From positions 4,154,001 to 4,218,000 of the forward strand of contig NZ_CP011125.1 of the NCBI RefSeq assembly GCF_000737325.1: DNA of 64,000 nucleotides, in the 5' to 3' direction. The stretch comes from Sandaracinus amylolyticus (GTDB lineage: Bacteria; Myxococcota_A; Polyangia; Polyangiales; Sandaracinaceae). The notes beneath the pieces are model-generated. The model had not been told where the DNA came from and did not search any database. It saw only the letters and a list, made by a program, of their open reading frames with translations. A program made the position numbers and the translations under genes. Positions 1 through 10,431 of the stretch are shown here, in pieces (the stretch's first letter is position 1; each line of letters opens with the position of its first letter).

Positions 1-1
1 G

Positions 2-385
2 CAGGATCTCGATCCGCTTCGCGGGTGGCAGCAGCTCCCGCGCGAGCTCCCTGCGGCACTCGCGCCCGCCGCTGCGCCGACGCCCGAGGCGACCCCGGTC
101 GAGGCGGTGCCTGCCGAGGGCGAGCCCGGCACTGTGCCTGCCGACGGTGCGACGCCGACCGAAGGTGCTGCGCCCGCCGAAGGTGCGGCGGCCGCCGAGG
201 GTGCGGCGCCTGCCGAAGGTGCGGCTGCGCCGGCTCCGGCGCCCGCGGCGGAAGCTGCGGCTGCGCCCGCGGAGGCCGCTCCGGCGGCCGAGGCGGCGCC
301 TCGCGCGCGTCGTCCTCGTCCCGCGGCGGCGCCCGCCGAAGGTGCAGCGACGCCGGCGGAAGCCGCGCCTCCCCCGGCGGAGTGA
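2..385 (+). CDS. C-terminal end of an upstream protein with an Ala/Pro/Glu-rich tail (5' end outside window)
   Basis: The reading frame is open from the left edge and stops with TGA at 383-385. The first visible residues (DPLRGWQQLPRELP) look like the end of a folded or membrane protein. The remaining 100 or so residues are a low-complexity tail of Ala, Pro and Glu with repeated PAEGAA units. It lies 50 bp upstream of sco1 in the same direction. In myxobacteria the genes for alternative complex III commonly precede sco and the caa3 genes, so the last subunit of that complex is a reasonable guess, but this comes from context only. The tail is probably a disordered extension. Confidence 0.6.
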   Translation, partial: QDLDPLRGWQQLPRELPAALAPAAAPTPEATPVEAVPAEGEPGTVPADGATPTEGAAPAEGAAAAEGAAPAEGAAAPAPAPAAEAAAAPAEAAPAAEAAPRARRPRPAAAPAEGAATPAEAAPPPAE

Positions 386-435
386 TTCCTTCCCTCTCCC
401 GCTGACTGCTCTCAGAACCCGAGACTCTTCGAACG

Positions 436-1380
436 ATGTCGACCCGCCTGGCTGCTGCGATCGCGCTGCTGCCGCTCCTCCTCGGAGCGAGCAGCTCGAT
501 CGCGCGCGCCCAGACGGCGCCGATTCGTCCCGAGATCCCGGCGGGCACCGTGCCTGACGAGATCCCCGGCGTCGGTGTCGACGAGCAGTTCGAGCGCGCG
601 GTCCCGATGGACGCGGTGCTCGTCGATCACGAGGGGCGTCGCGTTCGTCTCGGCGACTTCTTCGACGGCGAGCGCCCCGTCGTGCTGACGCTCGTCTATC
701 ACCAGTGCGCGAGCTTCTGCGACATGGCGCTCCGCGCGTTCGCGGATCAGCTCCAGCAGCAGCCGTGGACCGCGGGCGTCGAGTACGACGTCGTCACGCT
801 GAGCATCGATCCGCGCGACACGCAGGGCGACACGCTGCGCGACGCGCGCGCGCGCATCCTCGGCCGCTACGGCCGCGACGAAGCGCAGCGCGGCTGGCAC
901 TTCCTCGGCGGCACCGAGCAGGAGATCCGTCGCGTCGCGGACGCGGTCGGCTACCGCTACCACTGGGACGAGCGCACGCAGCAGTTCGCGCATCCCGGCG
1001 CGATGGTCATCCTCCAGCCCTCGGGCGCGCCGTCGCGATATCTCTACGGGCTCGAGATTCCGTTCAACGACGTGCGCATCGGCCTCGCGGAGGCGAGCGA
1101 GGGAAACCACCTTGCCACCGCCGAGCGCGTGATCCGCGCGACGCTCCTCTACTGCTATCGCTGGGATCACAGCGACGGTCGTTACGTCCTCGCGGCGTGG
1201 CGCATCATGCGCGGCGGCGGCGTCCTCACCGTGCTGATCCTCGGCGGGTTCCTCTTCACGTTCTGGCGCCGCGAGCGCCGACGCGGCGCCTCGAAGAAGA
1301 CGTCGACCGCCGCGCCTTCCATCTCCGACGTAGCTACGACGACCGACGCGAGCGCGGCTGCGCGCCCGCGAGAGAGCTGA
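436..1380 (+). CDS. sco1: SCO1/SenC copper chaperone for cytochrome oxidase, with C-terminal membrane anchor
   Basis: SCO proteins deliver copper to the CuA site of oxidase subunit II. This 314-residue protein has an N-terminal signal peptide (about residues 1-26, ending ARA). Its thioredoxin-like domain carries the copper-binding CX3C motif, CASFC at C91 and C95, and the partner histidine H186 in FAHPGAM. A hydrophobic segment near 255-275 (GGGVLTVLILGGFLFTFW) followed by Arg/Lys residues should anchor the C-terminus in the inner membrane, so the domain faces the periplasm. The final 35 residues are Ser/Thr/Ala-rich. The stop is 3 bp before coxB, which indicates co-transcription with its target subunit. 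Both Cys and the His are intact. Confidence 0.92.
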   Translation: MSTRLAAAIALLPLLLGASSSIARAQTAPIRPEIPAGTVPDEIPGVGVDEQFERAVPMDAVLVDHEGRRVRLGDFFDGERPVVLTLVYHQCASFCDMALRAFADQLQQQPWTAGVEYDVVTLSIDPRDTQGDTLRDARARILGRYGRDEAQRGWHFLGGTEQEIRRVADAVGYRYHWDERTQQFAHPGAMVILQPSGAPSRYLYGLEIPFNDVRIGLAEASEGNHLATAERVIRATLLYCYRWDHSDGRYVLAAWRIMRGGGVLTVLILGGFLFTFWRRERRRGASKKTSTAAPSISDVATTTDASAAARPRES

Positions 1381-1383
1381 CCG

Positions 1384-2421
1384 ATGGACGAGCAGGAATA
1401 CATCACCCATCCGACGACGCAGCTGCCCCCGCAGCTCTCGACGTTCGCGCCGGAAGTCGACTGGGTCTACGACTTCATCTTCTGGATCAGCGTCGTGTTC
1501 TTCGTCGGCATCATCGCCGCGACGCTGTATTTCATGTGGGCGTATCGCCGTCGCCCCGGCGTGAAGTCGGAGCCGACGGGGCACCACAACGCGCTCGAGC
1601 TCTTCTGGACGTTCGCACCGCTGATCCTGCTGGTGCTGATGTTCCACTGGGGCTTCCAGGCGTACATGGTCCAGGCGAACGCGCCCGACGACGCCTACAA
1701 CGTTCGCGTCCGCGCCCGTCAGTGGGCGTGGGAGTTCGAGCATCCGAACGGCATCACCGAGGACAACGAGCTGCACGTGCCCGCAGGGCAGCCGGTGCGA
1801 CTCATCATGTCGTCGTCGGACGTGCTCCACTCGTTCTACGTGCCCGACTACCGCATCAAGCGCGACGCGGTCCCCGGCATGTTCACCTCGCTGTGGTTCG
1901 AGGCGATCGAACGCACCGACGTGACGCCCGAGGGTGATCTCTCGCGTCCCGACGCGCGCCGCGTCTGGTATCGCAACCAGGTCTTCTGCACCGAGTACTG
2001 CGGCGCGGGCGGCAGCTGGGGCGACAACGCGGGCCACGCGACGATGTACGCGCAGATCCTCGTGCAGCGTCCCGAGGACTTCCAGGAGTTCATCACGAAC
2101 CCGCCGCCCCCGATGTGCGGCGATCATCCGTGCACGCCGCCCGAGTGGGGCGAGCAGCTGTTCTCGCAGAAGGGCTGCACCGCGTGCCACGCGCGCGAAG
2201 AGGGCGCGCCGCAGCTCGCGGGCCCGAACCTCCACGGTCTCTTCGGTCGCCAGGAGCGCCTCCAGGACGGCTCCACCGTGTCGGTCGACGAGGCGTACGT
2301 GCGGCACTCGATCCTCGAGCCGCGCGCTCAGGTGGTCGAGGGGTTCAACCCCGTGATGCCGAACATCCGGTTCAGCGAGCAGCAGCTCGATGCGCTCGTG
2401 ACCTACCTGCAGACGCTCTGA
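1384..2421 (+). CDS. coxB: Cytochrome c oxidase subunit II with fused C-terminal cytochrome c (caa3 type)
   Basis: Subunit II accepts electrons from cytochrome c and passes them through CuA to subunit I. The 345-residue protein has two N-terminal membrane helices (about 28-53 and 76-98), a periplasmic cupredoxin domain, and a cytochrome c domain with CTACH (C265, C268, H269) and a likely axial Met at M325. The fused heme domain makes it a caa3-type subunit. CuA ligands are H149, C202, C206, H218 and M221. The spacing is odd: the usual CX3CX3HX2M is here CX3CX11HX2M, with eight extra residues (GSWGDNAG) between the second Cys and the His. The strand before the first Cys is also long. It starts with ATG 3 bp after sco1 and has no obvious cleavable signal. 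Confidence 0.93.
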   Translation: MDEQEYITHPTTQLPPQLSTFAPEVDWVYDFIFWISVVFFVGIIAATLYFMWAYRRRPGVKSEPTGHHNALELFWTFAPLILLVLMFHWGFQAYMVQANAPDDAYNVRVRARQWAWEFEHPNGITEDNELHVPAGQPVRLIMSSSDVLHSFYVPDYRIKRDAVPGMFTSLWFEAIERTDVTPEGDLSRPDARRVWYRNQVFCTEYCGAGGSWGDNAGHATMYAQILVQRPEDFQEFITNPPPPMCGDHPCTPPEWGEQLFSQKGCTACHAREEGAPQLAGPNLHGLFGRQERLQDGSTVSVDEAYVRHSILEPRAQVVEGFNPVMPNIRFSEQQLDALVTYLQTL

Positions 2422-2454
2422 GAAATCCGCAGTACCAGCCTAGGTGAGACGACG

Positions 2455-4161
<1,707 letters not shown>

Positions 4162-4164
4162 TCG

Positions 4165-4881
4165 ATGGCGACCCCGACCACCGAGAGCGCGGCGCACGAC
4201 GAGCACGCGCACGGCTCGCATGGCGCGCACAGCCATGCGGCGCCGAAGTGGCTCCAGCACCACTTCGACATGCCGGTCCAGCAGTTCGAGGCGGCCAAGC
4301 TGGGCATGTGGGCCTTCCTCGCGCAGGAGATCCTGTTCTTCAGCGGTCTCTTCGTCGCGTACGCCGTGATCCGTCAGCAGTACCCGGAGGCGTTCGCCGC
4401 CGGGTCGCACCAGCTCGACAAGATCATGGGCGGCATCAACACGATCGTGCTGCTCTTCAGCTCGCTGACCGCCGCGCTCTCGGTGCGGTCGGCGCAGCTC
4501 GGCAAGAAGAACGAGGTCAACCTCTACCTCGGCATCACGATCCTCTGCGCGTTCGGGTTCTTGATCATCAAGTACTTCGAGTACGCGGCGAAGATCGAGC
4601 ACGGCCTGCTGCCGGGTCAGTACTGGCACCCGCACCTGGAGCACGGCCACGCGCTCTTCCCGGCGCACACGCACGTGTTCTTCGGCGTGTACTTCATGCT
4701 GACCGGTCTGCACGGTCTGCACGTCGCGATCGGCATCGGGATCCTCGCGTGGATCATGTGGCGCAACAACCGCGGCGAGTTCTCGAAGGACTACTGGACG
4801 CCCGTCGACCTCGCCGCGCTGTACTGGCACCTCGTCGATCTCATCTGGATCTACCTCTTCCCGCTCCTCTACCTGATCTGA
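4165..4881 (+). CDS. coxC: Cytochrome c oxidase subunit III
   Basis: Subunit III is a membrane subunit that stabilises proton uptake by subunit I. The 238-residue protein has about five to six hydrophobic segments and the characteristic C-terminal WHLVDLIWIYLFPLLY region, with GLHGLHVAIGIG before it. The first 30 residues form a very His-rich cytosolic tail (DEHAHGSHGAHSHAAPKW) that ordinary subunit III lacks. ATG 4165 lies 3 bp after the coxA stop, so the two are translationally linked. The assignment is firm from order and motifs. Confidence 0.94.
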   Translation: MATPTTESAAHDEHAHGSHGAHSHAAPKWLQHHFDMPVQQFEAAKLGMWAFLAQEILFFSGLFVAYAVIRQQYPEAFAAGSHQLDKIMGGINTIVLLFSSLTAALSVRSAQLGKKNEVNLYLGITILCAFGFLIIKYFEYAAKIEHGLLPGQYWHPHLEHGHALFPAHTHVFFGVYFMLTGLHGLHVAIGIGILAWIMWRNNRGEFSKDYWTPVDLAALYWHLVDLIWIYLFPLLYLI

Positions 4882-4891
4882 GGGCCTGATC

Positions 4892-5419
4892 ATGAAGTCC
4901 GACTTCCACGACGCCGAAGACCCGCATCACGAGGGCGCAGTGCACGTCCACGTGCACCCGGTGAAGCTCTACGTGGCCGTCTTCCTCGGGCTGATCGCGC
5001 TCACGATCATCACGGTGGCGACGAGCTATCTCGACATCGACGGCCTCATCCGCCCCGGCACGCCGGCGGGCGCGGGCGGGTTCAACCTGGGCCTCGCGAT
5101 GCTGATCGCGACGAGCAAGGCCGCGCTCGTCGTCACGTGGTTCATGCACCTGAAGGACGACAACCGCTTCAACGCGCTGGTGTTCGTCGGCTCGGTGCTC
5201 TTCGCGGGGATCTTCCTCGCCTACACGATCAACGACACCGCGTACCGCGGGCAGACCGACCCGTTCAACGGCGTCTACGTCCGCCCCGACACCGGTGAGC
5301 GCGCGCCCGGCGGCATCGACCACGTGATCGCCGGCGAAGAGCCCGAGGCCGGCATCGCCGCGCCGGAGGTCGACGCGCCGGCCGAAGGTGGCGCGACGCC
5401 GAGCGGCGAGCACCACTGA
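4892..5419 (+). CDS. coxD: Cytochrome c oxidase subunit IV family protein (prokaryotic)
   Basis: This 175-residue protein has three membrane helices (about 28-46, 68-90 and 95-115) and matches the small prokaryotic subunit IV that closes caa3 operons: the middle helix ends in the typical VTWFMHLKDD motif. The N-terminus again carries many His residues (HDAEDPHHEGAVHVHVHP). The C-terminal 55 residues are Pro/Glu/Ala-rich and probably disordered, which makes it longer than the usual roughly 100 residues. It follows coxC by 10 bp. Subunit names vary between genomes, so the symbol is conventional rather than certain. Confidence 0.85.
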   Translation: MKSDFHDAEDPHHEGAVHVHVHPVKLYVAVFLGLIALTIITVATSYLDIDGLIRPGTPAGAGGFNLGLAMLIATSKAALVVTWFMHLKDDNRFNALVFVGSVLFAGIFLAYTINDTAYRGQTDPFNGVYVRPDTGERAPGGIDHVIAGEEPEAGIAAPEVDAPAEGGATPSGEHH

Positions 5420-5438
5420 TCGGCCCTAGAGACTGGCA

Positions 5439-6314
5439 ATGAGCCAGCGCTCCGCTGCGTTCGTTCGAGAACGTCGATGCGGACGACCGGCGCCCCGCGG
5501 GATCCCGCGGGGCGTCGTCGTCTCCGTCGTGCTCGCGGCGACGATGATCGCGACGTCGTGCATCCCGCTGCCGCGCGAGCGCGTGAGCGAGGGCAGCGAC
5601 GAGGGATATCCGACGTGCGGTCGCGACGCGCTGCCCGAGGGCGACGTGATCGCGCGCGGCGCGCTGCGGGCCGGTCCCGTCATGCAGGCGCGCTCGCTGA
5701 TCGAGACGTTCGAGGTGCGGCGCCGCGACTGCGTGCGCGTGTTCACCGGCAATCAGAGCTGGGACATGTCGAGCATCGATCTCGACGTCGTCTACGACGA
5801 AGAGACGCAGCTCCCGCTGCGCGCGTGGAAGCGCATCGTGTCGCCGGGAGCACGCCCCGGTGAAGAGCGCATCGACCTGCGGCGCTTCGAGCTGCGCACG
5901 CCGCGCGTGGCGCTCACGCAGCAGACCGACGAAGGCGGGCTCGAGCACTTCCTCCTGCGCGGCGAGCGACCGCGCGCGATCATCGGGCCGGGCCGCGGGC
6001 TGCTCACGATGTGGATCCAGCGCGCGCAGCTGCCCGTCGGCGGTCGCCTGCGCGAGCACGTCCTCGACATCCGCGAGTCGATCGAGGTGATCCGAGAAGT
6101 CACGCTGCGCCGTGTCGAGGATCGCGACGACCCGGCGATCGGGCGCCGGGTGCGCGTCTACACGATCTACGGTCGCGAGCCGATCTACACGGACGAGAAC
6201 GACGTCGTGCTCGGCGACATGATGGGCCTCGTCCCGGCCGAGCGCGTGACCGAGCCGCTGCCGCCGCGCTTGTTCGAGCCGCCGGGCGCGCCCGACCCGG
6301 TGCACACGCCGTGA
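5439..6314 (+). CDS. Predicted lipoprotein of unknown function, end of the oxidase operon
   Basis: A 291-residue protein with a hydrophobic stretch (VVVSVVLAATMIATSC) that ends in a lipobox-like ATSC, so it should be a lipid-anchored periplasmic or outer-membrane protein. About 26 mostly basic residues precede this stretch from ATG 5439; an internal GTG near residue 26 could be the true start. The mature part contains beta-rich segments and no motif I recognise. It follows subunit IV by 19 bp in the same direction and is probably co-transcribed with the oxidase. Whether it has a role in oxidase assembly cannot be told from sequence. Confidence 0.72.
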   Translation: MSQRSAAFVRERRCGRPAPRGIPRGVVVSVVLAATMIATSCIPLPRERVSEGSDEGYPTCGRDALPEGDVIARGALRAGPVMQARSLIETFEVRRRDCVRVFTGNQSWDMSSIDLDVVYDEETQLPLRAWKRIVSPGARPGEERIDLRRFELRTPRVALTQQTDEGGLEHFLLRGERPRAIIGPGRGLLTMWIQRAQLPVGGRLREHVLDIRESIEVIREVTLRRVEDRDDPAIGRRVRVYTIYGREPIYTDENDVVLGDMMGLVPAERVTEPLPPRLFEPPGAPDPVHTP

Positions 6315-6322
6315 AGAACGCG

Positions 6323-6328
6323 TAGCAT
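6323..6328 (+). promoter_or_regulatory. Candidate -10 box (TAGCAT) 8 bp before the GTG of the esterase gene
   Basis: TAGCAT lies only 8 bases before GTG 6337, which would put the transcript start at or almost at the start codon. No Shine-Dalgarno sequence is visible in the gap. It is one of several such cases in the window. Confidence 0.35.
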
Positions 6329-6336
6329 CGCAGCCC

Positions 6337-7743
6337 GTGACGCGGGCGTGCGTGACTGTGCTCTGGGCGGTGGCGCTGGTCGTGGGCTGCGGAGGTGACG
6401 GCCCATCCGCGCCGAACGACGCGGCGGTCGTCGATGCGCGCGTGATCGAGCGGGTCGACGCGCAGATCCCGCGCGACGCGGGTGTCGACGCCGCGGAGGC
6501 GATCGACGCGTCGAGCGAGTCGCGCATCGACGCGCTCGTCGAGCTGCTCGCGAGCGAGACGGACGTCGCGCGGGTCGACTCCGCGCTCCGCGATGTCGCG
6601 CTCCGCGACGGGTGGCCGGTGCGCGAGGACGGACGCTGGCTGTTCGCGACGCGCTGGGACGGATCGCCTCCGCGCGTGTCGCTCGTGGGAGACGTGAACG
6701 CGTGGTCGACGAGCGCGCACGTCGCGACGCGCGCCGCGAGCGGCGCGCACTGGTTCGTCGTGATCGACGAGAGCACGTTCGTCGCGAGCGCGATCGGCGC
6801 GAAGTACAAGTGGTGGGGCGAGCCCGACGTCTATCGCGCGCCGTTCGAGTCGCTCGCGTACGGATACGACGACTTCGGTGAGCACGGATGGGTGCGCCCG
6901 CCGAGCGATGCGCCGCACCTCGAGCGCTTCGTCGCGTTCGACTCGGCGTTCCTCGACGCGCCGCGTGCGGTGCGTGCGTGGCTGCCCGCGGGGTTCGTCG
7001 CACGCAGCGAGGGCGCGTCGCGCGTGCGCACGTTGCTCTTGCACGACGGCAACAACGTGTTCGATCCGGGCGCGCTCTTCGGCGGCTGGCAGGTCGACGC
7101 GACGCTCGCGCGGGAAGGATGGAGCGACGTCGTCGCGATCGCGATCGACAACGCGCCCGATCGCATGAGCGCGTACACGCACGTGACCGACGTGATCGGC
7201 GGCAGCACGACCGGCGGACGCGCAGCGGACTACCTGCGCATGATCGAGGACGAGGTGCTGCCCTTCGTGCGTGCGCGCTACGGCATCGTCGCGAGCGGGC
7301 GCTCGCTGATGATCGCGGGGAGCTCGCTCGGCGGACTCGTGTCGATCTGGATCGCGTCGCAGCGGCCGGAGCTCGCAGGGTGCGTCGCGGGTCTGTCGTC
7401 TACGCTGGGTTGGGGCTCGATCGGGCGCGCGGGCGGCGCGGACACGCTGATCGCGCGCTGGAGCGGACGTCCCGCGGTCGCCATCTACCTCGACTCCGGC
7501 GGGAGCGCGGGCAGCGGCTGTGTCGACTCCGACGGCGACGGCATCGACGACGACGGAGACGGTCGCGACAACTACTGCGAGACGCGGCAGATGCGCGAGG
7601 TGCTGCGCGATGCGGGCTACGTCGACGGAGTCCACCTGCACTACGTGCACGCACCGGGCGCCGCGCACGACGAGGCCGCGTGGCGCGCGCGCTTCCCCGC
7701 CGTGCTCGATGCATGCGACGCGTCGGGCTGGGCCGCGCCCTAG
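6337..7743 (+). CDS. Secreted lipoprotein esterase of the enterochelin esterase (Esterase D) type
   Basis: An alpha/beta hydrolase of the PF00756 type, 468 residues, probably cleaving ester bonds outside the inner membrane. It starts at GTG 6337, giving a short signal with lipobox VVGC (C18). Residues 20-65 are an Ala/Asp-rich linker. Residues about 95-175 resemble the immunoglobulin-like N-terminal domain seen in enterochelin-type esterases (VSLVGDVNAW). The nucleophile elbow is GSSLGG (S330). D386 (YLDSGG) and H444 (GAAHDEAAW) complete a plausible triad. Between Asp and His sits a calcium-binding-type insert, DSDGDGIDDDGDGRDN, as in thrombospondin type 3 repeats. The substrate is unknown. 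Confidence 0.82.
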   Translation: MTRACVTVLWAVALVVGCGGDGPSAPNDAAVVDARVIERVDAQIPRDAGVDAAEAIDASSESRIDALVELLASETDVARVDSALRDVALRDGWPVREDGRWLFATRWDGSPPRVSLVGDVNAWSTSAHVATRAASGAHWFVVIDESTFVASAIGAKYKWWGEPDVYRAPFESLAYGYDDFGEHGWVRPPSDAPHLERFVAFDSAFLDAPRAVRAWLPAGFVARSEGASRVRTLLLHDGNNVFDPGALFGGWQVDATLAREGWSDVVAIAIDNAPDRMSAYTHVTDVIGGSTTGGRAADYLRMIEDEVLPFVRARYGIVASGRSLMIAGSSLGGLVSIWIASQRPELAGCVAGLSSTLGWGSIGRAGGADTLIARWSGRPAVAIYLDSGGSAGSGCVDSDGDGIDDDGDGRDNYCETRQMREVLRDAGYVDGVHLHYVHAPGAAHDEAAWRARFPAVLDACDASGWAAP

Positions 7744-7756
7744 AAGTGAGCCGGGC

Positions 7757-8731
7757 TCATTTCCGCGAGGTGCGTCGCAGCACGAACAGCGCGATCGCGC
7801 CGACGACGACCGCCCACCACAGCGTCGCGAGCCGCACGAGCAGCGTCGCGCCGGTCGCGATCGACGCGGTCACGCCCACGCCGAGCACCTGGAGCGAGCC
7901 CGCCATGCCCGCCTCGGTCACGCCGAGCCCGCCGGGCAACATCGCGAGCGCGCCCGCGATCGTCGACGCCGCGTACGCGAGCGACGCGGGGCCGAGCTCG
8001 ATGGTCGCGCCCTCGAAGCCGCGCACGATCGCCCAGAGCGCGATGCACTCGAGCCCCCACGAGAACGTCGCGAGCAGCGTCGCCATCACCAACGGCGCGG
8101 GGCGCACCAGCGTCGCGAGCGCCTCCCACGCCTCGCGCAGTCGGGGCGCGATGCGCTTCAAGCCCGGCAGCTTCGCCGCGATCGCGAGCGCGAGCTCCGC
8201 GAGCGGACGGATCGACACCACCGCGATCACCGAGAGCACCAGCGCGCCGCCGATCGCCGCGATGACCGCGCCCTGATCGAAGAAGAGCGATCCGATCGCG
8301 GTGAGCGCCACGAGCGCGAGCAGATCGGTCAATCGCTCCGCGAGCACGATCGGCGCGGTGCGCGCGACCGAGACGTCGCGCGCTTCCCACAGCAGGAACG
8401 ACTTGAAGACCTCGCCGAGCTTGCCCGGCGTCACGCTCATCACGAAGCCCGCGAGGAACACGAGCAGGCTCTCGCCCGCCGGCACGTGCACGTCGAGCGC
8501 GCGCAGGTAGTACTGCCAGCGCACGAAGCGGATGCCGTAGTTCGCGCTCGCGAGCGCGAGGGCGAGCGCGAACGTGCTCCACGCGAACGTCGAGAGGTTC
8601 GCCGCCAGCGCGCGCACGTCGCCGTAGAGCGAGAGCCCGGCGAACACCATCGCGCCGAGCACCGTGCCCAGCATGATCCGCCGCGCGAGGCCGCGCGTCG
8701 GCGGCGCGCTCGTCGTGCTCGGCTCGCTCAT
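7757..8731 (-). CDS. Flippase-like / lysylphosphatidylglycerol synthase transmembrane-region family protein
   Basis: A 324-residue integral membrane protein with about eight hydrophobic helices, matching the UPF0104/LPG_synthase_TM family. The family contains the membrane half of MprF and stand-alone proteins linked to lipid translocation or hopanoid and glycolipid export. Conserved family features include RFVRWQYYL after the second helix, the PGKLGEV motif and the late LPGGLGVTEAG motif. The start chosen is ATG at 8731 (MSEPSTTS), because the longer upstream reading frame overlaps a distinct small gene and reads as out-of-frame sequence. It overlaps the preceding gene by 4 bp. The true substrate is unknown. 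Confidence 0.82.
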   Translation of the reverse strand: MSEPSTTSAPPTRGLARRIMLGTVLGAMVFAGLSLYGDVRALAANLSTFAWSTFALALALASANYGIRFVRWQYYLRALDVHVPAGESLLVFLAGFVMSVTPGKLGEVFKSFLLWEARDVSVARTAPIVLAERLTDLLALVALTAIGSLFFDQGAVIAAIGGALVLSVIAVVSIRPLAELALAIAAKLPGLKRIAPRLREAWEALATLVRPAPLVMATLLATFSWGLECIALWAIVRGFEGATIELGPASLAYAASTIAGALAMLPGGLGVTEAGMAGSLQVLGVGVTASIATGATLLVRLATLWWAVVVGAIALFVLRRTSRK

Positions 8732-8961
8732 CGCGACCTCCGCATCGCGCGCACCAGCGCGAGCGCCGACGCCGCGACGACGAGCGCGCCGACCACCACG
8801 ATCAACCACTCGGGCACGCCGAAGATCCCGCGCTCGATCGTGCCCTCGGGAGGTCGCTCCCACCGCACGCGCGGCGCCACGCCCGCGTCGTCGTCGGCCA
8901 CGGCCGTCGCGCTCACGAGCATCGCGACGGAGAGCGGGATCGCGACGAGCTTCTCGGGCAT
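8728..8961 (-). CDS. Small exported single-anchor membrane protein
   Basis: A 77-residue reading frame starting MPEKLVAIPLSVAMLV, with a signal peptide ending near ATAVADD, a short acidic/basic middle and a C-terminal membrane helix (VPEWLIVVVGALVVAASALALV) followed by RAMRRSR. The stop overlaps the ATG of the flippase-like gene by 4 bp, so the two are translationally coupled. The topology (signal, short lumenal loop, anchor with basic cytosolic tail) suggests a small accessory subunit. No family is recognised. It lacks the Cys expected of MYXO-CTERM sorting signals. Confidence 0.65.
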   Translation of the reverse strand: MPEKLVAIPLSVAMLVSATAVADDDAGVAPRVRWERPPEGTIERGIFGVPEWLIVVVGALVVAASALALVRAMRRSR

Positions 8962-9060
8962 CGCGGGCCGTTCTGACACACTCCCAAGCCCGCGGCATCG
9001 CGCACGAACCTCGACATCGAGGCGCGCCCTGCATACCCTCGGGCCTCTCGTCGTACCCGC

Positions 9061-10431
9061 ATGGCCGAGGACAGCACGCCCCCGCAGGCGCCACCGCACG
9101 CGCGCCTCCCGATCGACCCGGGAGGCGACGTCGGATGGGACGAGGATTTCCTCTTCCACCTCTCGCGCGGGAGCGAGCTGCTCCTCGAGAACCGCGTCGT
9201 CGAGGCGAAGGAGCAGCTCGAGCGCGCCCTCGCATATCGTCCCGCCGACGCGAAGGGCCAGGATCTCCTCGCCGGCGTCTACTTCCGCCTCGGCGTGTAC
9301 CCGCGCGCGATCGAGCTGTGGCGCGGCCTCGTGCGCACCTTCCCGCGCGACGCGACGCTGCGCGTGAACCTCGGCCTCGCGCTGTTCAAGACGGGGCAGC
9401 CCGAGGACGCGCTCGATCACCTGCGGCGCGCGCTCGAGGTCGACCCCGAGCACGCGCGCGCGTGGGGCTACGTCGGGCTCATCAAGTGGCGGCTCGGCAA
9501 GCTCCAGGAGGCGCGCGACGCGTTCGCGCGCGGCGGACAGGCGTCGATGGCGCGCCGCATGGAAGAGCTCGTCGCGAGCTCCGCCGGCGTGCTCGACGTG
9601 CCGCCTTCCGAGGTGCGCGCCGACGATCGCGAGGTCACCGAGGTGCGCACCACCGCGGACGCCGCGATCGGTCGCCTCGGCGACGACGCGTCGCTCGTGC
9701 TCGAGACCACGCGCGAGGCGGCCCACGAGCGCAAGGCGACCGGACAATGGCGCGTGCACGAGGCAGGCGCCGACCCGATCCCGCGCAGCGCGCACCCGAC
9801 GCGCCCGACGCCGGCCGACGCGCCGATGTCGCTCGCGTCGCTGCTCGACTGGTGGGCGCCTTCGGTGCCGAGCGGCGAGCCCCTCGTCGTGTCGTCGTCG
9901 GGCGCGCTCCTCCTCTCGACCGAAGGCGCGCTCCACGCGCGCGAGACCGGCGTGCGCCTGGTGCGGGGCACGCCGACGTCGGGCCCGGTCACGCGTCGCT
10001 TCCGCCGTCCGACCGACGAGCGCCTCGGCGACGAAGAGCCGATCCTGCGCTGGCAGGGCCCGCTCCTCGCGGTGATCACGCCGCGCGCCGGCGAGCGCTT
10101 CCAGGCGCTGCGCATCGACGACGACGTGCTCTACGTCGTCGAGCGCTTCATCGCGGCGTTCGACGATCGCGTCACGTTCGAGAGCGGCCGTCTGCCCGAG
10201 CACGCGGGCGCGGGGCGCCTCGCGCTCTTCCGCGGCAGCGGCTCGCTCGTCCTGCGTCTGCCGCGCCCACCGACCGCCGTGTCGGTCCGCACCGGCGAGG
10301 ACGTGCGCGTCGCGCCCGAGTCGCTCCTCGGATGGACGGGCCGTCTCTTCCCGCTCGACGAGGCGGTGCGCGATCCCGAGGGCGACGCGATCCTCGCGCT
10401 GCGCGGCGACGGGACCATTCTCCTGGTGTGA
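9061..10431 (+). CDS. TPR protein with C-terminal AIM24-like beta domain
   Basis: A 456-residue soluble protein. Residues about 29-160 form four tetratricopeptide repeats (consensus residues such as GLALFKTGQPEDALDHLRRAL in the third). Residues 165-260 are a variable linker. Residues about 270-456 form a beta-rich domain with the pattern of AIM24/TRAP-like proteins (LFRGSGSLVLRLPRPP followed by VRVAPESLLGWTG). TPR arrays bind partner proteins. The function of bacterial AIM24-like domains is not settled. It is divergent from the small membrane protein gene at 8961 and 93 bp upstream of pgsA. I see no signal peptide. Confidence 0.8.
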   Translation: MAEDSTPPQAPPHARLPIDPGGDVGWDEDFLFHLSRGSELLLENRVVEAKEQLERALAYRPADAKGQDLLAGVYFRLGVYPRAIELWRGLVRTFPRDATLRVNLGLALFKTGQPEDALDHLRRALEVDPEHARAWGYVGLIKWRLGKLQEARDAFARGGQASMARRMEELVASSAGVLDVPPSEVRADDREVTEVRTTADAAIGRLGDDASLVLETTREAAHERKATGQWRVHEAGADPIPRSAHPTRPTPADAPMSLASLLDWWAPSVPSGEPLVVSSSGALLLSTEGALHARETGVRLVRGTPTSGPVTRRFRRPTDERLGDEEPILRWQGPLLAVITPRAGERFQALRIDDDVLYVVERFIAAFDDRVTFESGRLPEHAGAGRLALFRGSGSLVLRLPRPPTAVSVRTGEDVRVAPESLLGWTGRLFPLDEAVRDPEGDAILALRGDGTILLV

